From assembly GCA_903824495.1 (NCBI GenBank), contig CAIJXB010000051.1, forward strand, positions 1 through 64,000: 64,000 nt of DNA, written 5' to 3'. The DNA is from an uncultured Chlamydiae bacterium. GTDB taxonomy: Bacteria; Chlamydiota; Chlamydiia; Chlamydiales; Rhabdochlamydiaceae. Shown here one piece after another: positions 23,845 to 33,798 of this stretch. Below the pieces are notes generated by a model, which did not search any database, was not told the origin of the DNA, and was given only the letters and a program-made list of their open reading frames with translations. Numbering within the stretch: the stretch's first letter is position 1; every line of letters starts with the position of its first letter. A program made the position numbers and the translations under genes.

Positions 23845-24612
23845 ATGAAAAAACTTATTCTTTGTTCAGCAGTGCTTTCTTCCCAGTTTCTTATAGGAGA
23901 AGAATTGCCACCTGCGCCACCACAGAAAGATTCAAACTTTCACGCAATTGTTGCCTCTGGATATGCTTGGAGCATGGAAGCTAACATTCGAGGTGTTGAT
24001 TATAGTTTTTGGTCATCGGCCCTAGATGGATACGATTCAGATCTTGGCAACAGCCCTTATATTATGCTTGGCTTTGGATATCGGTTCTTGAATTGTTGTG
24101 AGGTTGATTTTGGGTATACTCTCTATGACACATTCCACTACCAAAAAAATCAAACAGATCCTTTGGAAAATAAACGGACTCGTTTTTTTGATCTGGATCA
24201 TCAAAGCGCTCTTTTTAACTTCACTTATTTCCCTTACGCATTCGAATTCTGTAAAGTAGAGCTAGCGCCTTTTATAGGAGGAGGTTTAGGTGTTGGGATC
24301 AATCAAGTGTCTGATTTTGAAACTGTGTACTATAATCCAACTGTAGGAATGGGTATTACAACTTCTGTTGGATCTCCTCATACGAGAAATTCGTTTGCTT
24401 GGCAAGGGACCGGCGGCCTTCGCATCCATCCTATGCGCTCTAAACTTAGCTTGGATATTGCGTATCGCTATTACAATGGGGGAACATTCGAAACTCCCTC
24501 TCTTGTCACCGATTACAATGGACTTGATAGAGGGTATACAGAAAAAGGGAAACCTTGGAGAGGCACTCTTCAAACCAATCAGCTCTATTTTTCTATGAAC
24601 TTTGCTATTTAA
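23845..24612 (+). CDS. Outer membrane beta-barrel protein
   Basis: The 255-residue protein begins with a signal peptide (MKKLILCSAVLSSQFLIGEE) and then alternates aromatic and polar residues in barrel-like strands: YIMLGFGYRFLNCCEVDFGY, FIGGGLGVGI, LDIAYRYYNGG and the final strand QLYFSMNFAI. About 8 strands would fit an OmpA/OMP_b-brl type fold. Two Cys pairs (RFLNCCEV, EFCKV) recall the disulfide-bonded chlamydial envelope. It lies 10 bases before sodA, perhaps co-transcribed with it. Function may be porin or structural. Confidence 0.8.
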   Translation: MKKLILCSAVLSSQFLIGEELPPAPPQKDSNFHAIVASGYAWSMEANIRGVDYSFWSSALDGYDSDLGNSPYIMLGFGYRFLNCCEVDFGYTLYDTFHYQKNQTDPLENKRTRFFDLDHQSALFNFTYFPYAFEFCKVELAPFIGGGLGVGINQVSDFETVYYNPTVGMGITTSVGSPHTRNSFAWQGTGGLRIHPMRSKLSLDIAYRYYNGGTFETPSLVTDYNGLDRGYTEKGKPWRGTLQTNQLYFSMNFAI

Positions 24613-24622
24613 GGATTAATTT

Positions 24623-25237
24623 ATGAGTTCTCACGTTCTATACAAACTACCCGATTTGGCTTACGATTTCAATGCTTTAGAGCCAGTTATTTCTGCAGAG
24701 ATTATGCAGCTTCACTACTCTAAACACCACAACGCCTATGTGACCAATCTCAATGCGGCTCTTGAAAAATATTACGAAGCGGAGAGCAAGGGTGATATAG
24801 CGACGATGATCGGCCTCCAGCAATCGATCAGGTTCAATGGCGGCGGACATGTCAATCATAGTATTTTTTGGACAAATCTGGCTCCCCCTTCGCATGGCGG
24901 TGGCGGCGCGCCAACTGGCGATCTTTCTTCCGCTTTAATTAAAGAATTTGGAAGTGTCGAATCTTTCATTGAAAAATTTAGCGCCCAAACTGTGGCTATC
25001 CAAGGATCGGGCTGGGGTTGGCTGGGCCTTAATAAAGCCTCAGGCAGGCTTGCGATCGCAACTTGCAACAATCAAGACCCTTTAAGTACCCAAGGGTTAG
25101 TTCCTTTGCTTGGAATTGACGTGTGGGAGCATGCCTATTACCTTCAATACAAAAACGTGAGAGCTGAATACGTAAAAAATATTTGGAATATCGTAAATTG
25201 GAAGAACGTGGAACAAAGATTTAAGTCTGCACTTTAG
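24623..25237 (+). CDS. sodA: Superoxide dismutase (Fe/Mn)
   Basis: Cytosolic SOD of 204 residues. All four metal ligands can be seen: His in [11 protein letters not shown], His in [10 protein letters not shown], and Asp and His in [11 protein letters not shown]. The [10 protein letters not shown] segment suggests the Mn type, but Fe versus Mn is uncertain by eye. AAGGA precedes the ATG. It opens the run sod-accD-dut-ptsN-ptsN seen also in Chlamydia trachomatis. Confidence 0.96.
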   Translation: MSSHVLYKLPDLAYDFNALEPVISAEIMQLHYSKHHNAYVTNLNAALEKYYEAESKGDIATMIGLQQSIRFNGGGHVNHSIFWTNLAPPSHGGGGAPTGDLSSALIKEFGSVESFIEKFSAQTVAIQGSGWGWLGLNKASGRLAIATCNNQDPLSTQGLVPLLGIDVWEHAYYLQYKNVRAEYVKNIWNIVNWKNVEQRFKSAL

Positions 25238-25331
25238 CGATTTAAATTTTTAATACATTGGAAATGGATTAGCTTCTTGTTTTATTTCAATTGTTTTGGT
25301 ATTGTATTGTCAGTTATTAAGATGGGGTGTT

Positions 25332-26276
25332 ATGGGATTGTTCTCTAGAAATAAGCCTAAAATAAAAGTTCAAATAACGAAAAAAGATGGCTATAGCGGC
25401 TGGGTCAAGTGTACGCATTGCCATGAGATGGTTCACGCGAATGAGTTGCAGCAGAATATGCATTGCTGCCCTAAGTGTAACTATCACTATCGTCTTACTG
25501 GATTACAAAGAATAGAGAGTTTGGCAGATGCTGGAAGCTTTGTTGAGCTATTTACAGAGTTTAAGCCTGTAGATCCTCTGCATTTCGTAGACACGGAAAG
25601 CTATCCTAAAAGAGTGGCAAGTGCGCAGAAGTCTTCAGGTCGCGATGAAGCTGCGCTCGTTGGTACCTGCACTGTTCTGGGTAAGAAAATCGCCTTGGGC
25701 GTTTTAGATTTTTCTTTTATGGCAGGATCTATGGGATCTGTTGTTGGAGAAAGACTGACAAGCATCATAGAGACAGCTCTTCAAAAGAAACTTCCTTTAG
25801 TGATCGTTTCAGCCTCCGGCGGAGCTCGAATGCAAGAATCTATTTTATCTTTAATGCAGATGGCAAAAACATCGGCAGCACTCGCCAAGCTTCACGAAGC
25901 AAAACTTCCTTATATTTCAATCTTAACTAATCCGACAACAGGCGGCGTGACGGCTTCTTTTGCTTCTCTTGGAGATTTGATCATTGCAGAGCCAGAAGCT
26001 CTGATTTGTTTTGCAGGTCCTCGAGTTGTTGAGCAGGTCATCAAGCAAAAGCTTCCTCCGGGCGCGCAAAAATCAGAATTTCTTCTAGAAAAAGGAATGA
26101 TTGATTGCATTGTAAATAGACATGAATTAAAAGAGAAACTAGCCCTGTTTTTGGACTTTTTAACAGAAAATGAAAGAGAAATGGTAGAGTCTTCCAAAGA
26201 TTCTCTGCCAGCTTTGTCAAGAAAACTGCAACAGCTTATGAAAGTCGCTGAAGAAAGTTTTCCACCTGTTCCATAG
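25332..26276 (+). CDS. accD: Acetyl-CoA carboxylase carboxyltransferase subunit beta
   Basis: Transfers the carboxyl group from carboxybiotin to acetyl-CoA together with AccA. The N-terminal zinc ribbon has Cys27, Cys30, Cys46 and Cys49; the crotonase-like core has GSMGSVVGE and SASGGARMQES, the oxyanion region. The ATG at 25332 gives the family's usual MGLFSRNKPK opening; the longer frame from 25296 is not typical. 314 residues, normal length. Confidence 0.97.
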   Translation: MGLFSRNKPKIKVQITKKDGYSGWVKCTHCHEMVHANELQQNMHCCPKCNYHYRLTGLQRIESLADAGSFVELFTEFKPVDPLHFVDTESYPKRVASAQKSSGRDEAALVGTCTVLGKKIALGVLDFSFMAGSMGSVVGERLTSIIETALQKKLPLVIVSASGGARMQESILSLMQMAKTSAALAKLHEAKLPYISILTNPTTGGVTASFASLGDLIIAEPEALICFAGPRVVEQVIKQKLPPGAQKSEFLLEKGMIDCIVNRHELKEKLALFLDFLTENEREMVESSKDSLPALSRKLQQLMKVAEESFPPVP

Positions 26277-26314
26277 TCTTACAATAAGGGTCTTAAGACA
26301 ACATGGAGCCTGCT

Positions 26315-26764
26315 ATGGAATATACAATCGAAGTCCCTATTATTGTGTCTGAAGAAGAGTTCGTCCCTGTTTATGGTTCTTCACTTGCGGCTGGCGCCGA
26401 TGTCAGAGCTTGCATTCAAGAAGATGTAATTCTGCTCCCTGGAAAGTCTGTTTTGATTCCAACGGGAATTAAAGTCGAAATCCCAGAAGGGTATGAGATC
26501 CAAGTGCGTCCTAGAAGCGGACTTGCCTTGAAGCATCAAGTCACTGTTTTAAACACTCCAGGAACGATCGATGCAGACTATCGGGGAGAAATCGGGGTCA
26601 TTTTAATCAACCATAGTTCAGAACCTTTTAGGATATCAAGAGGCATGAGGATAGCGCAGCTAGTACTCGCTCCCGCTTTAAGAGCCTTTTTTGTACAAAA
26701 GCAGCAAGAATTGACTGCTACAGCAAGAGGAGAGGGTGGCTTTGGTCATACTGGCTCGCATTAA
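26315..26764 (+). CDS. dut: Deoxyuridine 5'-triphosphate nucleotidohydrolase (dUTPase)
   Basis: Hydrolyses dUTP to dUMP and keeps uracil out of DNA. The trimeric dUTPase motifs are present: [37 protein letters not shown] and the flexible C-terminal [12 protein letters not shown] chose ATG 26315 (GGAG 6 bases upstream) over ATG 26303. About 149 residues. Confidence 0.97.
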   Translation: MEYTIEVPIIVSEEEFVPVYGSSLAAGADVRACIQEDVILLPGKSVLIPTGIKVEIPEGYEIQVRPRSGLALKHQVTVLNTPGTIDADYRGEIGVILINHSSEPFRISRGMRIAQLVLAPALRAFFVQKQQELTATARGEGGFGHTGSH

Positions 26765-26822
26765 TCACCATATTACTTCTCGAGTTGCTAACTTGAAAAA
26801 AATATTAAACAAGGAATCCTCT

Positions 26823-27272
26823 ATGACGATATCCAATTACTTGGATGAGCGTCTCATTGTGTTTTTAGAGGAAGAGACGCGAGATGAGGCGATTGCCGCT
26901 CTGATCCAGAGGCTAGATTCAAACGGTATCTTATTCGATAAAGATGAGTTCCATACCGCTATTTTAGACAGAGAAAAAATTGTTTCGACGGGAATCGGTA
27001 TTGGCGTTGCCATCCCTCACGCAAAAATGTCCAAATGTCCTGATTTCTTTATCGCAGTTGGTATCCAAAAAAGTAAGGGGATCGACTGGAATGCCCTAGA
27101 CGGATCATTAGTGCGCTTGATCTTTATGATCGGGGGACCTGATAATAAACAAACAGAATATTTGAAAATATTATCCCGTTTAACGCAAGCTATCAAAGAT
27201 GAAGAGCGCAGAAAGCGCCTCTTCAAGTGTACGAGTGTTCCTGAGGTGTTGGATCTTTTCATAGGGTGTTAG
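26823..27272 (+). CDS. ptsN: PTS IIA-like nitrogen-regulatory protein PtsN (first copy)
   Basis: A single EIIA(Ntr) domain of 149 residues with the phosphorylatable His66 in GVAIPHAKM. The ATG at 26823 has AAGGAA 8 bases upstream. With no sugar PTS visible here, it is a regulatory phosphocarrier. The next gene starts 1 base after its stop. Confidence 0.93.
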   Translation: MTISNYLDERLIVFLEEETRDEAIAALIQRLDSNGILFDKDEFHTAILDREKIVSTGIGIGVAIPHAKMSKCPDFFIAVGIQKSKGIDWNALDGSLVRLIFMIGGPDNKQTEYLKILSRLTQAIKDEERRKRLFKCTSVPEVLDLFIGC

Positions 27273-27273
27273 C

Positions 27274-27987
27274 ATGGATCTTAAGATTAAAGACGTAGCA
27301 GAGTTACTGAGTGTTTCAGAGACGACGATTCGCAGATGGCTTTCTGCTGGTAAGATTCCAGCCTATCGACTCAATCATCAATATCGATTTAGCCGCATTG
27401 AAATAGAAAAGTGGATGATGAGCTGTAAGCTTGACCAGGAAATGGGTGAAGAAAAGCAGATTTTCCCCCTTTCTGAAGAGGAAAAGGAAATGCCTGTTTC
27501 TAAAACAGGTACCCAACACTTTAGTTTGTTTAGAGCTCTTCTTAATGGAGATGTACTAACCGGAGTTTCTGGAAAGACAAAAGAAGAAGTGATTCGAAAC
27601 AGCATGAAGGTCACAGCCTCAAAACTAGGCCTTGACGCCGAGCTTGCCACTGAACTTCTTTTAGATCGGGAAAGGCTCATGTCCACGTCCCTTAGCTGCG
27701 GAGTCGCCGTTCCTCATCCAAGAGAGTTCATTTCTAAAGCTCCTGTTGACCGGGTTGTTCTAGCTTTCCTCGATGAGCCGGTTGATTTTGAAGCGTTTGA
27801 TAAAAAACCAGTCCACACGCTTTTCTTCCTTTTTTCCTCACAAGATAAAAAACATTTGCATTTACTCGCTAAAATTGCGCACCTTTCAGGTTCTGAAGAG
27901 GCTTTAGAGTTTTTTAAATCAAGGCCAAGTAAAGATGCTGTTTTGGCTTTCATTAAAGCTTGGGAAGGAAAAATAGGCGGTATTTAA
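27274..27987 (+). CDS. PtsN-like protein with N-terminal helix-turn-helix (second copy)
   Basis: Residues 1-53 form an excisionase/MerR-type helix-turn-helix (KDVAELLSVSETTIRRWLSA); residues about 90-230 form an EIIA(Ntr) domain with His148 in GVAVPHPREF. The fusion, also found in Chlamydia, would link phosphorylation to DNA binding. It is tightly coupled to the first ptsN copy. Target genes are unknown. Confidence 0.92.
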   Translation: MDLKIKDVAELLSVSETTIRRWLSAGKIPAYRLNHQYRFSRIEIEKWMMSCKLDQEMGEEKQIFPLSEEEKEMPVSKTGTQHFSLFRALLNGDVLTGVSGKTKEEVIRNSMKVTASKLGLDAELATELLLDRERLMSTSLSCGVAVPHPREFISKAPVDRVVLAFLDEPVDFEAFDKKPVHTLFFLFSSQDKKHLHLLAKIAHLSGSEEALEFFKSRPSKDAVLAFIKAWEGKIGGI

Positions 27988-28068
27988 GCCTAAACTGTTA
28001 GTTTTTGATGTTTTAAAATAAGCAAGACTATATCCTTGGAACCTAGGAAATTACTTTTCTAAGGAATT

Positions 28069-29523
28069 ATGTCTCAAAAACTATTTATCAAAAAGACTGT
28101 CAGTTCACTTTCGAACGAGGCAGCAAAAAAATCTCATACATTGCAGCGCTCTCTTGGAGCTCTGAACTTAACAACAATTGGAATCGGCGCCATCATCGGT
28201 GCGGGTCTCTTTGTTTTGACCGGAACAGCCGCAGCTGAATATGCGGGCCCCGGTGTCATTTTCTCTTTCATTATCGGTGGTATTATTTCTGTCTTTGCAG
28301 CTCTTTGCTACGCAGAGTTTGCTTCCCTAATCCCAATCTCCGGAAGCGCCTACTCTTACGCTTATGTAGCGCTCGGTGAATTTGTGGCATGGATCATCGG
28401 CTGGGGCTTGACCTTGCAGTACCTTCTGTCTTCTTGTACGGTCTCTGTCGGCTGGTCGAGCTACTTTGTTAGCCTACTTGGGGACTTTGGTATCGTGCTT
28501 CCAGAGGCGATTTCTAAAGCGCCTTTAAGCTATGATGTTGTAGCTGGCTGGCACGCGAGCGGATCTATGATCAATTTACCTGCTATGTGCATTGTGGCTT
28601 TGATGGGGATTTTGATCTCTGTTGGTACAAAAGCAGCGGCAAGTTTCAACAACGTAATGGTAATCATTAAATTAGCGGTTGTTCTTCTTTTCATCGGTTG
28701 CGGAATCGGATTTGTCAACTGGGCAAACTTTTCCCCTTTGATCCCTGAAAACACAGGCGTTTTCGGCCAGTTCGGCTGGAGCGGTGTTTTTAGAGGCGCT
28801 GGCGTTGTTTTCTTTGCCTTCATTGGTTTTGACGCTTTATCAACTCTTACACAAGAAGCGAAAAATCCTCAAAAAGACATGCCAAGAGGGATGCTCGGAT
28901 CTTTAGGTATTTGCACCATCTGTTACATACTCATGGCCATTGTTTTAACAGGGCTTGTGAGCTACAAACTTTTAGATGTAGCAGATCCTATCGCTGTTGC
29001 AGTGAACGCGCTTGGACCTAAATTTTTATGGCTAAGACTCTTTGTTAAGGTTGCGATTTTAGCAGGACTTACATCGGTTGTGATGGTGATGCTTCTTGGT
29101 CAAACAAGAATCTTCTACACGATGGCCCATGATGGACTTCTTCCTAAAAAGCTAGGACACATCAACGACAAGAAGCACACTCCGTTTTTTACAACGGTTT
29201 TAGTGACGCTTGTTGCAATGGCTATTGCAGCGGTATTCCCAGTAGCAGTGATTGGGCAGCTCGTTGTTATGGCAACGCTCCTCGCATTTTCAATCGTGTG
29301 CTTTGGGGTTCTTGTCCTTCGCTATAAGCAACCAAAGCTTCATAGACCTTTTAAAGTGCCTTTTGCACCTTGGGTTCCTTTAATCGGGGCTCTTGTTTGC
29401 TTCGCTCAGATGTGCGCGCTTCCACTAACAACGTGGATTCAGCTCATCGTTTGGACTTTGATTGGGTTCGTGGTTTACTTTACTTACAGCATCAAGCACA
29501 GTAAGGTACGTCATCAGAAGTAG
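28069..29523 (+). CDS. APC-superfamily amino acid permease (cationic amino acid type)
   Basis: A 484-residue protein with about 12 membrane segments. The APC signature TTIGIGAIIGAGLFVLTG lies at about 35-52, with FFAFIGFDALSTLTQEAKNP and GQTRIFYTMAHDGLLP as in CAT/YfnA-type permeases. It probably imports host amino acids by proton or exchange transport. It is followed by a strong hairpin that overlaps the converging MFS gene. Confidence 0.92.
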   Translation: MSQKLFIKKTVSSLSNEAAKKSHTLQRSLGALNLTTIGIGAIIGAGLFVLTGTAAAEYAGPGVIFSFIIGGIISVFAALCYAEFASLIPISGSAYSYAYVALGEFVAWIIGWGLTLQYLLSSCTVSVGWSSYFVSLLGDFGIVLPEAISKAPLSYDVVAGWHASGSMINLPAMCIVALMGILISVGTKAAASFNNVMVIIKLAVVLLFIGCGIGFVNWANFSPLIPENTGVFGQFGWSGVFRGAGVVFFAFIGFDALSTLTQEAKNPQKDMPRGMLGSLGICTICYILMAIVLTGLVSYKLLDVADPIAVAVNALGPKFLWLRLFVKVAILAGLTSVVMVMLLGQTRIFYTMAHDGLLPKKLGHINDKKHTPFFTTVLVTLVAMAIAAVFPVAVIGQLVVMATLLAFSIVCFGVLVLRYKQPKLHRPFKVPFAPWVPLIGALVCFAQMCALPLTTWIQLIVWTLIGFVVYFTYSIKHSKVRHQK

Positions 29524-29533
29524 TTTGACTTAC

Positions 29534-31078
29534 TTAGTCTGCGATAAAATGGGTCGATTCTTTATGTAAAGATTCGGCCCGTTTTTTTTTGCCCAAAGGA
29601 AGCAAGAAAATCAGAAGTAGAAAAAGCCATCCCATCAAATAAAAACAGTCATTTAAAGCGAGCATGGCCGCTTGGTTATCAAGCATCCCATTTAAAAATA
29701 CGAGCGCTTTTTTGCCAGATAACCCCACACTTTCTGCCATAGAGAAAAACTGGTTTGTATTGTCATCGGTAGCAGTCAGTGCAGAGCCTGTTCTTTCATG
29801 GTGGAAGGCTGATCTTCGGATCCAAAGAGTGGTAAAAATAGAAGTCCCAATTCCACCGCTCATCGCTCTTACAAAGTGAAAAATACCAGTTGCGCTCGGT
29901 AGACGCGCAGTCGGTATATCTTGAATGCTTAAGGCAAAAAGAGGGGTGATGAAAAAAATAAGGCCACATCCCATAAAAAATCTTGAAAGCCAAATATGCC
30001 AAATATCTACGTCTGTATCGAAATAGGCTGTATAGAAACAAGAAAAGGAAAGAAGAATAAAACACACAAAAAGAAGTTTTATAACGCCGAATCTTGTGAC
30101 TAAAAAACCACAAAAGATGTTTAGGAAAAGGGGAGCGATCCCAAGAGGCGCTACAGCGATCCCCGCCCAAATGGAATTGTATCCCATGTAGGTCTGGAGC
30201 CAAAGAGGGATGAGCACAACAGAGCCGAAGTACATAGCGTACATCACTCCGATGAAAATAACAGAGACGGCGTAGCTTTTAACCTTGAATAGGCTCAAAT
30301 CGATCAAAGGCGTTTTATGCGTAAGCTCCCATGCAATGAGGTAAGCAAAGGCGAGGAAGGAAGTGATTGAAAGGGTTTTGATGATGGGGGATCTAAGCCA
30401 GTCGAACTGCTCTCCCTTATCTAAGATGATTTGTAGGCATGTGACACCAATGGCCAAGAGAAAAAAGCCGATGTAATCAATCGGTTTTTTCTCAGTAGCG
30501 CTTTCAAACGGTTTTAGTGTGTGCTGAATCAAAACGACGCTCAAAAGCCCAAAGGGGATGTTGATGTAGAAAATCCAAGGCCATGTGTAATCAAATGAAA
30601 TCCACCCACCGAGCAGCGGCCCAATGACTGGAGCTGCAATGACGATCATACTCCAAAAGGCAAGTACGTGATTTTTCTTTTCAGGAGGGTTTGTAGAGAC
30701 AATAAGACTTTGACTTAGTGGAATTAAGGGGCCTGCTACAAAACCTTGTAAAAACCGGGCTACAATAAGAACTGAGAAGGTGCTTGCCATGCCACAGATC
30801 CATGAAAAAAGAACAAAGAGTAAAACGGACCAAGTGATGAGCCTAATGCTTCCAAGCCTTGAAGTGAGCCATCCGCTGATAGGCAATGCTATGGCATTAC
30901 CTACTGCAAAAGAAGTGATGACATAAGTTCCTTGATCAGAACTAACACCCAAATCTCCTGCAATATAAGGGATCGATACGTTGGCAATTGTATAGTCTAA
31001 GACGATTAAAAAAGTGGCGAGTGAAAGGCCTGCTAAAGAAAGAAATCGTTTGCTTCCTGTGAGGTAGGCGGCTGTCAT
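29534..31078 (-). CDS. EmrB/QacA-type MFS efflux transporter (DHA2)
   Basis: A 514-residue protein with 14 predicted membrane segments. DHA2 features: LDYTIANVSIPYIAGDLGVS (motif D1 region), GWLTSRLGSIRL (motif A) and the motif C-type GPLLGGWISFDYTWPWIFYI. It exports drugs or other amphiphiles by proton antiport. It overlaps the HlyD-type adaptor by 4 bases and forms the inner-membrane part of a tripartite pump. Confidence 0.92.
   Translation of the reverse strand: MTAAYLTGSKRFLSLAGLSLATFLIVLDYTIANVSIPYIAGDLGVSSDQGTYVITSFAVGNAIALPISGWLTSRLGSIRLITWSVLLFVLFSWICGMASTFSVLIVARFLQGFVAGPLIPLSQSLIVSTNPPEKKNHVLAFWSMIVIAAPVIGPLLGGWISFDYTWPWIFYINIPFGLLSVVLIQHTLKPFESATEKKPIDYIGFFLLAIGVTCLQIILDKGEQFDWLRSPIIKTLSITSFLAFAYLIAWELTHKTPLIDLSLFKVKSYAVSVIFIGVMYAMYFGSVVLIPLWLQTYMGYNSIWAGIAVAPLGIAPLFLNIFCGFLVTRFGVIKLLFVCFILLSFSCFYTAYFDTDVDIWHIWLSRFFMGCGLIFFITPLFALSIQDIPTARLPSATGIFHFVRAMSGGIGTSIFTTLWIRRSAFHHERTGSALTATDDNTNQFFSMAESVGLSGKKALVFLNGMLDNQAAMLALNDCFYLMGWLFLLLIFLLPLGKKKRAESLHKESTHFIAD
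29546..29590 (+). terminator. Terminator of the amino acid permease, inside the converging MFS gene
   Basis: A long imperfect stem (AAAATGGGTCGA... with ...TTCGGCCCGTTTT, 29546-29585) is followed by T9. It lies 22 bases after the permease stop and within the last codons of the minus-strand MFS transporter. Confidence 0.75.
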
Positions 31079-32262
31079 GGAAGTATGAGCTCACTTAAAG
31101 GAATTCGTGTGGGGGGGAGATTTGCTTTAAAAATCTCTTCAATCAATTTGTCTACTCCCTCTTCTTCATTTATAAAAATATCTGTTTTGTATAAGGGGCG
31201 AGTGGGGATCAAAGAGGGGATCGAAGATTCTCCGATATTATGGATATCAACGGTTGCTTCCATAGAAAGACCAAGCCTTAAAGGGTGAGAGATGATTTCT
31301 TTAGGATCTAAGAAAATACGCACAGGAACCCTTTGCACGATTTTAATCCAGTTCCCTGTTGCATTTTGAGGAGGTAAAACAGAGAACACGCTTCCAGTTC
31401 CGCCGCCAATTCCTCCAATGCGTCCATGATACTCCACAGATCCTCCATAGACATCTGAGTAGATGGATACGTGCTGACCTATTTGCATTTTTCCAATTTG
31501 TACTTCTTTAAAATTGGCATCGACCCACATTTGATCAAGTGGGATGATAGAAAAAAGAGGCTCGCCAGCTTTTACTCTTTGTCCGACTTGTACAGTTCTT
31601 TCTGCAATCAGTCCTTTGACAGGCGCTCTCAATGTTGATCTGTTCATTTGAACAACTGCATCTTTAAGATGTTGCTCAGCTTTTCTTACTCGAGGATGAT
31701 TTTCAATGGTAGTCTTATCAATTTGTGCAAATAGGGAAAAGTAAGAAGCTTCAGAAGCAGCGAGTGAGAAAAACGATGCTGCAAGGGCGTGTTCAGAGTG
31801 CTGAAAGGTTTCTATTGAGACGCTGCCATCTGTCACAAGAGCTTTTCTTCTTTCAAAATCTTCCGCATTTTGAGCAAACTGCGCTTTGGCAACTTGCACA
31901 TTAGCAACCGCCTGCTTTACTTGAAGAAAAAGCTGAGCAACGCTACGGATTTGATCTGCAAGGTCTGCTTTACTAAGGTCTAAAGCAATTTGAAAATCTG
32001 TTTTATCAAGCTCAATTAAAAGATGACCTTCATCCACTAGTTCTGTGTCATCGATGTAGATCGATGTAACAATCCCGGAGACCTGAGGTGTGACATAAAC
32101 GAGGTTTCCAGAGACGTATGCATCGTTTGTGTATTCATGAAAGCGTCCCCATAAAAGCCAATAGAGAAAAACGCCAAGCGTTACTAAAAGAAAAAAGCCA
32201 GTCATGCTCCATAGGATCAGATTTCGTTTTGACTGGGGAGGAGGTGTGTTTTCAGTTTCCAT
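31075..32262 (-). CDS. EmrA-type membrane fusion protein (HlyD family)
   Basis: A 395-residue adaptor: one N-terminal membrane segment (LILWSMTGFFLLVTLGVFLY), lipoyl-like halves (NDAYVSGNLVYVTPQVSG and LRAPVKGLIAERTVQVGQ), a coiled-coil hairpin between them and a beta-barrel part. It bridges the MFS pump and the outer membrane factor. It overlaps the genes on both sides (4 and 11 bases). Confidence 0.93.
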   Translation of the reverse strand: METENTPPPQSKRNLILWSMTGFFLLVTLGVFLYWLLWGRFHEYTNDAYVSGNLVYVTPQVSGIVTSIYIDDTELVDEGHLLIELDKTDFQIALDLSKADLADQIRSVAQLFLQVKQAVANVQVAKAQFAQNAEDFERRKALVTDGSVSIETFQHSEHALAASFFSLAASEASYFSLFAQIDKTTIENHPRVRKAEQHLKDAVVQMNRSTLRAPVKGLIAERTVQVGQRVKAGEPLFSIIPLDQMWVDANFKEVQIGKMQIGQHVSIYSDVYGGSVEYHGRIGGIGGGTGSVFSVLPPQNATGNWIKIVQRVPVRIFLDPKEIISHPLRLGLSMEATVDIHNIGESSIPSLIPTRPLYKTDIFINEEEGVDKLIEEIFKANLPPTRIPLSELILP

Positions 32263-33730
32263 GAAGGTCCTTTAAAGGGGGGAGTTTTTCGGCTTTAAAG
32301 CCTCCTCCCAAAGATTGAATGACTCGAAGTGTGGATAAGATTTGAGAGTGGTTTAGGTAAATAGCGTTAAGTTCTTGAGTAAAGAGTTTTTCTAAGGCGG
32401 TAAGACTTGGTTTGTAATCATCAAGTCCTTGATCAAATCGCGTTTTGGCGATTTGATAAACCTTTGTTTGAGCTTTTAAAATGCTTTGCTCTACCTCTAG
32501 CTGCTCACCAATTGCAAGGAACGTCGTGATCTCTTTTGCAACGCCCTCTGCAGCTTTTAAAAGCATTTCGCTATAAGAATGTACCGCTTCATTAAACAGA
32601 GCTACTTGCTTGTTTAGGTTTGCTGTAAGATCGCCACCGGTAAAGAGGGGGAGGTGGATCGCAGGCGTTAAACTTCCTGTTCTACTTACCCACTCAAAAA
32701 GATGATGTGGAGTTAAAGAAGAAAGACCTGCAAGGGCTTTTAGATTGACGTTCGGATAAAACTCTGTTTTTGCAACTTGAATAGCGTCTGCAGCAGAAGA
32801 CACCTTCCAAATTTGGGCCATGAGATCGGGTCTTTGCGCCAAAAGATCAAGCCCCAAATGCTCCGGTATCTGAATCTTTTGTGAAAAACTCTCAGGCATA
32901 AAGGTCAAAGAGATCTGGCTATCGGGGCCTTTTCCTAAAAGGTTATTTAAGAAGAAAAGATCGATCTCTCTTTTCTTTTCACAGTCGATGATCTTTTGTT
33001 TGATCTGTCCAAGAGACTCCTCTTGCATCAAAGGAGGGACTGCGTTATCCATGCCTACTTCATAACGAGATGTAAAAAAGCGGGATAAATCTTGCTCTGT
33101 TACAAGCCATTTTTCATAGAGGATTTTCTCAGCTGTATGTGCTTGCCATTCAAAGTAGGTAAAAGCAACGGCTTCACAAAGAACAAGCTCTGCTTGCTCT
33201 TTTTCCATTTGCTGTGAAACGGCATACCCAAGTGCTGCAGCTAATTTTTTTCGATTCTTACCCCAAAAATCGATTTCATAGGAAAAGTTTAAGGAAAGAT
33301 CTGTTTCATTGAATTTTGAGGGAATGACATCAGTTGGAGGAAGGGGAAAAAAATCCCTAAAAAATCCATATTTACTCAGATAGGACCAGTTGTTTTTAGC
33401 ATCAGCACTAAGTGTTGGAAAGAGTTTGGATCGAACTGATTTAGCAGCAGCTTGCGCTGCTACAATCTTCGCCTCCGCGACTTTTAATGTTGGGCTGTTT
33501 TGGATCGCCTCTTGCATTAAGCCATTAAGCTCGCTACTTTCAAAGATCTTCCACCATTGCTTTTCAAGTGGTCCTTCTTCAAAGCTTGTAGAGGCTAAAG
33601 CTTTACTAGAGATTGTTTTCATAGAAGGGGAGGCGCTAACACTTGCTTGATCCCGATCAGAAGATTTGAAGCATCCCGAGCAAAATAGCAACAAAGGCAA
33701 AGAAAGAGTAATAAGAGTTGTTCGTTCCAT
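32252..33730 (-). CDS. Outer membrane efflux lipoprotein (OprM/NodT-type, TolC superfamily)
   Basis: The 492-residue protein has a lipoprotein signal peptide with a lipobox at LFCSGC (Cys 19) and two OEP repeats of helical hairpins. LNGLMQEAIQNSPTLKVAEA and LLAQRPDLMAQIW are typical of the family. It is the first gene of the pump operon, with an ATG at 33730. Confidence 0.92.
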   Translation of the reverse strand: MERTTLITLSLPLLLFCSGCFKSSDRDQASVSASPSMKTISSKALASTSFEEGPLEKQWWKIFESSELNGLMQEAIQNSPTLKVAEAKIVAAQAAAKSVRSKLFPTLSADAKNNWSYLSKYGFFRDFFPLPPTDVIPSKFNETDLSLNFSYEIDFWGKNRKKLAAALGYAVSQQMEKEQAELVLCEAVAFTYFEWQAHTAEKILYEKWLVTEQDLSRFFTSRYEVGMDNAVPPLMQEESLGQIKQKIIDCEKKREIDLFFLNNLLGKGPDSQISLTFMPESFSQKIQIPEHLGLDLLAQRPDLMAQIWKVSSAADAIQVAKTEFYPNVNLKALAGLSSLTPHHLFEWVSRTGSLTPAIHLPLFTGGDLTANLNKQVALFNEAVHSYSEMLLKAAEGVAKEITTFLAIGEQLEVEQSILKAQTKVYQIAKTRFDQGLDDYKPSLTALEKLFTQELNAIYLNHSQILSTLRVIQSLGGGFKAEKLPPLKDLHGN

Positions 33731-33798
33731 GTCTTTTTAATAAGACATTCTAAGTATTTTTTAAACAGTTTATGTGTTTATTTGTGAAAATGCTAATT

